From positions 1 through 32,771 of the forward strand of contig JAFNKG010000023.1 of the NCBI GenBank assembly GCA_017883965.1: a stretch of DNA of 32,771 bases. Reading direction: 5' to 3'. Each line of letters starts with the position of its first letter. The first letter of the stretch is position 1. Positions 30,595 through 32,771 of the stretch are shown in pieces. This stretch comes from Candidatus Methanophagales archaeon. GTDB lineage: Archaea > Halobacteriota > Syntropharchaeia > Alkanophagales > Methanospirareceae. Under the pieces are notes generated by a model. The model was not told where the DNA came from. It searched no databases and worked only from the letters and a program-made list of their open reading frames with translations. The position numbers were made by a program, and so were the translations under genes.

Positions 30595-32771
30595 GACACG
30601 AAATCGGCTGCCTTTGGCATTTCCAGCTTCATTCCTTTCCTTTCCCTCACTTCCATCACCTTTTCGCCGAACAGACTTTGAGGTATGGGCTTGAAACCCG
30701 CAAACTCGGTGCTCCACAGCGCTCTCCCCTCGGTTGCAGACCTTATGTCGCCAGCGAAGCCAAACATCTCTGCTACTGGCGCTTCTGACTTCAATGATAC
30801 CATCTCCTCTTCGGTTTTTATGTCCAATATCTGCCCTCTTCTACCCTGTATCTCGCGCGTTACATTCCCAAGCAAATTCTGCGGTATGTTTATGAATACC
30901 TCCTGTATGGGTTCAAGGAAGGTAGCCTTCGCGAGCAACATAGCGGCAAGTATTGCGCTTCGCACCGCCGGAATAACCTGTGCAGGTCCTCTGTGTATCG
31001 AATCCTCGTGCAACTTCACATCCATCAGCTTTACTTTTACACCTCGACACTTCTCCTTTGCTAACGGTCCCTTCAGCATCACATCCTCAAATCCTTCCTG
31101 GATCAACTCCATCGTCTCTCGCAGATATTGAATCCCTTTTGTCATATCTACCAACACGTTACCCTCGATGATATTAACGACATTCTTGGCTTCCAGTTTG
31201 TCCATTCCCGCTTCCATCAGCTTATCGCGCATCAAAACCTTGTCTTTGCCCACGGTTATCCCTTCTGTTTTTATCTTTTCCACTACCTCTGCACTCAGGG
31301 GTTCGACTTCAAAATAAAACTTATTGTGTCTGTTAGGCGATTTCCCTTCCACGGGACCCGCCTCCCCTTCCACTGTCTCGCGATAAACGACAATGGGTGG
31401 TGAAGCGATTATAGGAACTTTCTCATCCTGCTCTATCCGGTGCGTGATTATTTCGAGATGCAGCTCGCCCATTCCCGATACCAAATGTTCACCCGTTTCC
31501 TCGTTTATCTCAACCCGTATCATCGGGTCTTCTTTCGCCAGCCTCCTGATTACATCTATCAGTCGAGGCAGGTCTTTCGTGCTCTTCGCTTCCACTGCGA
31601 CCGTAACAACGGGCTCACTGTAGTGCTTTATACTTTCAAAAGGAACCATCTCCACAGTAGAAAGCGTGGAACCCACCATAGCCTCCTTCAGACCCACGAG
31701 TGCAGCTATGTTACCGGCAGGTATCTTATCCACTTCTACACGCTCCTCGCCCATGAATATACAAGCCTGCTGAATTCTGTTCTTTTTATACATGCCGGAG
31801 ACGAATAATTCCTTGCCCTTTTCCACGGTTCCACTAAAAAGTCTGCCGGTGGCAACTTCTCCTGCATGCGGGTCCACAGATACGTCGGTAACCATAAAAG
31901 CGACTTCTCCGTCCCTGTCACATCTCGCCATGCTATTTCCTATCTCGCTCCCTTCATCTCCACGCCATATCACAGGAACTCGATTCTTTTGTGCTTCTAA
32001 AGGATCAGGAAGATGCTCTGTCACCATATCAAGAACAGCTTCATAAGCGGGGCACTTTATCGCCAATTCCTTCATGTTCTCCTGCTTGCAATACTCGAAT
32101 ACATCCTTGAAGCCAACCCCGCTCTTCTTCATGGTCGGAACACTAATAGCCCAGTTATACAACGCGGAGCCAAAAGCGACATTGCCTTTTGCTGCGTCCA
32201 GCTTCCATTCCTCGTATTTATCCTTTTTCATTCCCTGCATCAGCTTGTTCATCTTGTCTATTATCTTGCCGAGCCGGATTTGCATCTCTTGCGCATCCAC
32301 TTTCAACTCGTTTATCATCCTATCAACTTTGTTAATGACGAGAACGGGTTTCACGTTTTCTTTCATCGCCTGCCTCAGAACGGTCTCGGTTTGCGGCATA
32401 GCACCCTCCACGGCATCAACGACAACCACGGCGCCGTCAACAGCTCTCAACGCCCTCGTCACATCGCCACCAAAGTCAACATGCCCCGGCGTATCTATAA
32501 GGTTTATGAGATAATCTTCACCCTTGTAATCATAAACCATAGAAGCATTTGCGGCAAATATCGTTATCCCTCTTTCTTGTTCCAGATAATAAAAATCCGT
32601 AAACAGTTGCTCGCCTGCTAATTCTTTCGATATTATCCCTGCTCCTGCGAGTAGGTTATCTGTCAAAGTAGTCTTCCCGTGGTCTATATGAGCGATGATG
32701 CCTATGTTTCTTATTCGCTCCGTCTTGTCCATCAATACTTTCACCTTTTCCGCTGCCTTCTTACCTCTTGT
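30591..32771 (-). CDS. fusA: Elongation factor 2, 5' end just outside the window
   Basis: Archaeal EF-2, the GTPase that moves tRNAs and mRNA during translation. GTPase motifs are [26 protein letters not shown] and NKVD. Domain IV holds [19 protein letters not shown], whose His in IHRGP is the site modified to diphthamide. A GTG at 32744 is possible (717 aa), but the frame remains open to the window edge with [14 protein letters not shown], which aligns with the usual archaeal start (MGRRKKMVERV). The real start codon is therefore probably only about one codon beyond base 32771. The gene is complete apart from that. It ends tail to tail with hemC. Confidence 0.96.
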   Translation of the reverse strand, partial: TRGKKAAEKVKVLMDKTERIRNIGIIAHIDHGKTTLTDNLLAGAGIISKELAGEQLFTDFYYLEQERGITIFAANASMVYDYKGEDYLINLIDTPGHVDFGGDVTRALRAVDGAVVVVDAVEGAMPQTETVLRQAMKENVKPVLVINKVDRMINELKVDAQEMQIRLGKIIDKMNKLMQGMKKDKYEEWKLDAAKGNVAFGSALYNWAISVPTMKKSGVGFKDVFEYCKQENMKELAIKCPAYEAVLDMVTEHLPDPLEAQKNRVPVIWRGDEGSEIGNSMARCDRDGEVAFMVTDVSVDPHAGEVATGRLFSGTVEKGKELFVSGMYKKNRIQQACIFMGEERVEVDKIPAGNIAALVGLKEAMVGSTLSTVEMVPFESIKHYSEPVVTVAVEAKSTKDLPRLIDVIRRLAKEDPMIRVEINEETGEHLVSGMGELHLEIITHRIEQDEKVPIIASPPIVVYRETVEGEAGPVEGKSPNRHNKFYFEVEPLSAEVVEKIKTEGITVGKDKVLMRDKLMEAGMDKLEAKNVVNIIEGNVLVDMTKGIQYLRETMELIQEGFEDVMLKGPLAKEKCRGVKVKLMDVKLHEDSIHRGPAQVIPAVRSAILAAMLLAKATFLEPIQEVFINIPQNLLGNVTREIQGRRGQILDIKTEEEMVSLKSEAPVAEMFGFAGDIRSATEGRALWSTEFAGFKPIPQSLFGEKVMEVRERKGMKLEMPKAADFVS

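Noticed and set aside
1-32771. CRISPR arrays, tRNA or rRNA genes, cobalamin riboswitch
   Set aside because: All gaps were read on both strands; no regularly spaced repeats, cloverleaf-like sequences, rRNA stretches or B12-box-like segments were recognised. A tRNAscan or Infernal run would settle this.

Overview
This window is chromosomal DNA of an archaeon, most likely a methanogen-related or methane/alkane-oxidising euryarchaeon (ANME-1 or Methanomicrobia-like; the lineage is inference). The archaeal signs are a group II chaperonin (thermosome), A-type ATP synthase subunits H, E and F, archaeal EF-2 with the diphthamide-site histidine, the archaeal families DUF373 and UPF0216, TATA-box promoters close to start codons, and many GGAGGTGA-type ribosome binding sites. 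No rRNA, tRNA, CRISPR array or insertion sequence was recognised.

Layout. (1) 295-2958: purF (Fe-S type amidophosphoribosyltransferase) and a DUF373 membrane protein. (2) 3160-13672: one long, tightly packed plus-strand operon. It opens with a DUF71/COG2102 PP-loop ATPase whose motifs look like the B12-associated group rather than the diphthamide group. A membrane module follows: a DUF2162-like multi-spanning protein, a MotA/TolQ/ExbB-type channel, a DUF2149 (ExbD-like) protein and a 1322-residue CobN-type chelatase with a signal peptide and a C-terminal membrane anchor. Then come the anaerobic cobalamin genes cbiT, cbiL, cbiF, cbiG (split into two genes) and a cbiH-cbiC fusion. (3) 13951-21267: an AT-rich three-gene defence island with an Eco57I/PglX-like DNA methyltransferase, a small membrane/coiled-coil protein and a PLD nuclease-SNF2 helicase. 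It separates the cbi operon from cbiD (21335-22405). (4) 22546-24030, minus strand: A-type ATP synthase subunits H, E and F only. (5) 24162-25542: mobB and a TIM-barrel sugar phosphate isomerase-like protein. (6) 25553-29205, minus strand: dnaK and a thermosome subunit. (7) 29280-30594: UPF0216 protein and hemC. (8) 30591 to the right edge, minus strand: EF-2, whose start codon appears to lie just outside the window.

How the genes work together. Tetrapyrrole metabolism dominates. HemC makes the linear tetrapyrrole precursor shared by cobalamin, F430 and haem; the Cbi enzymes methylate and contract the corrin ring. The DUF2162/ExbB/DUF2149/CobN module looks like a proton-motive-force-driven chelatase or dechelatase acting outside the cytoplasmic membrane, resembling the HmuSTUV set of Bacteroidetes haem-uptake loci. 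This is the strongest candidate for an under-described system here. The defence island is the second, and is bracketed by a 10-bp direct repeat.
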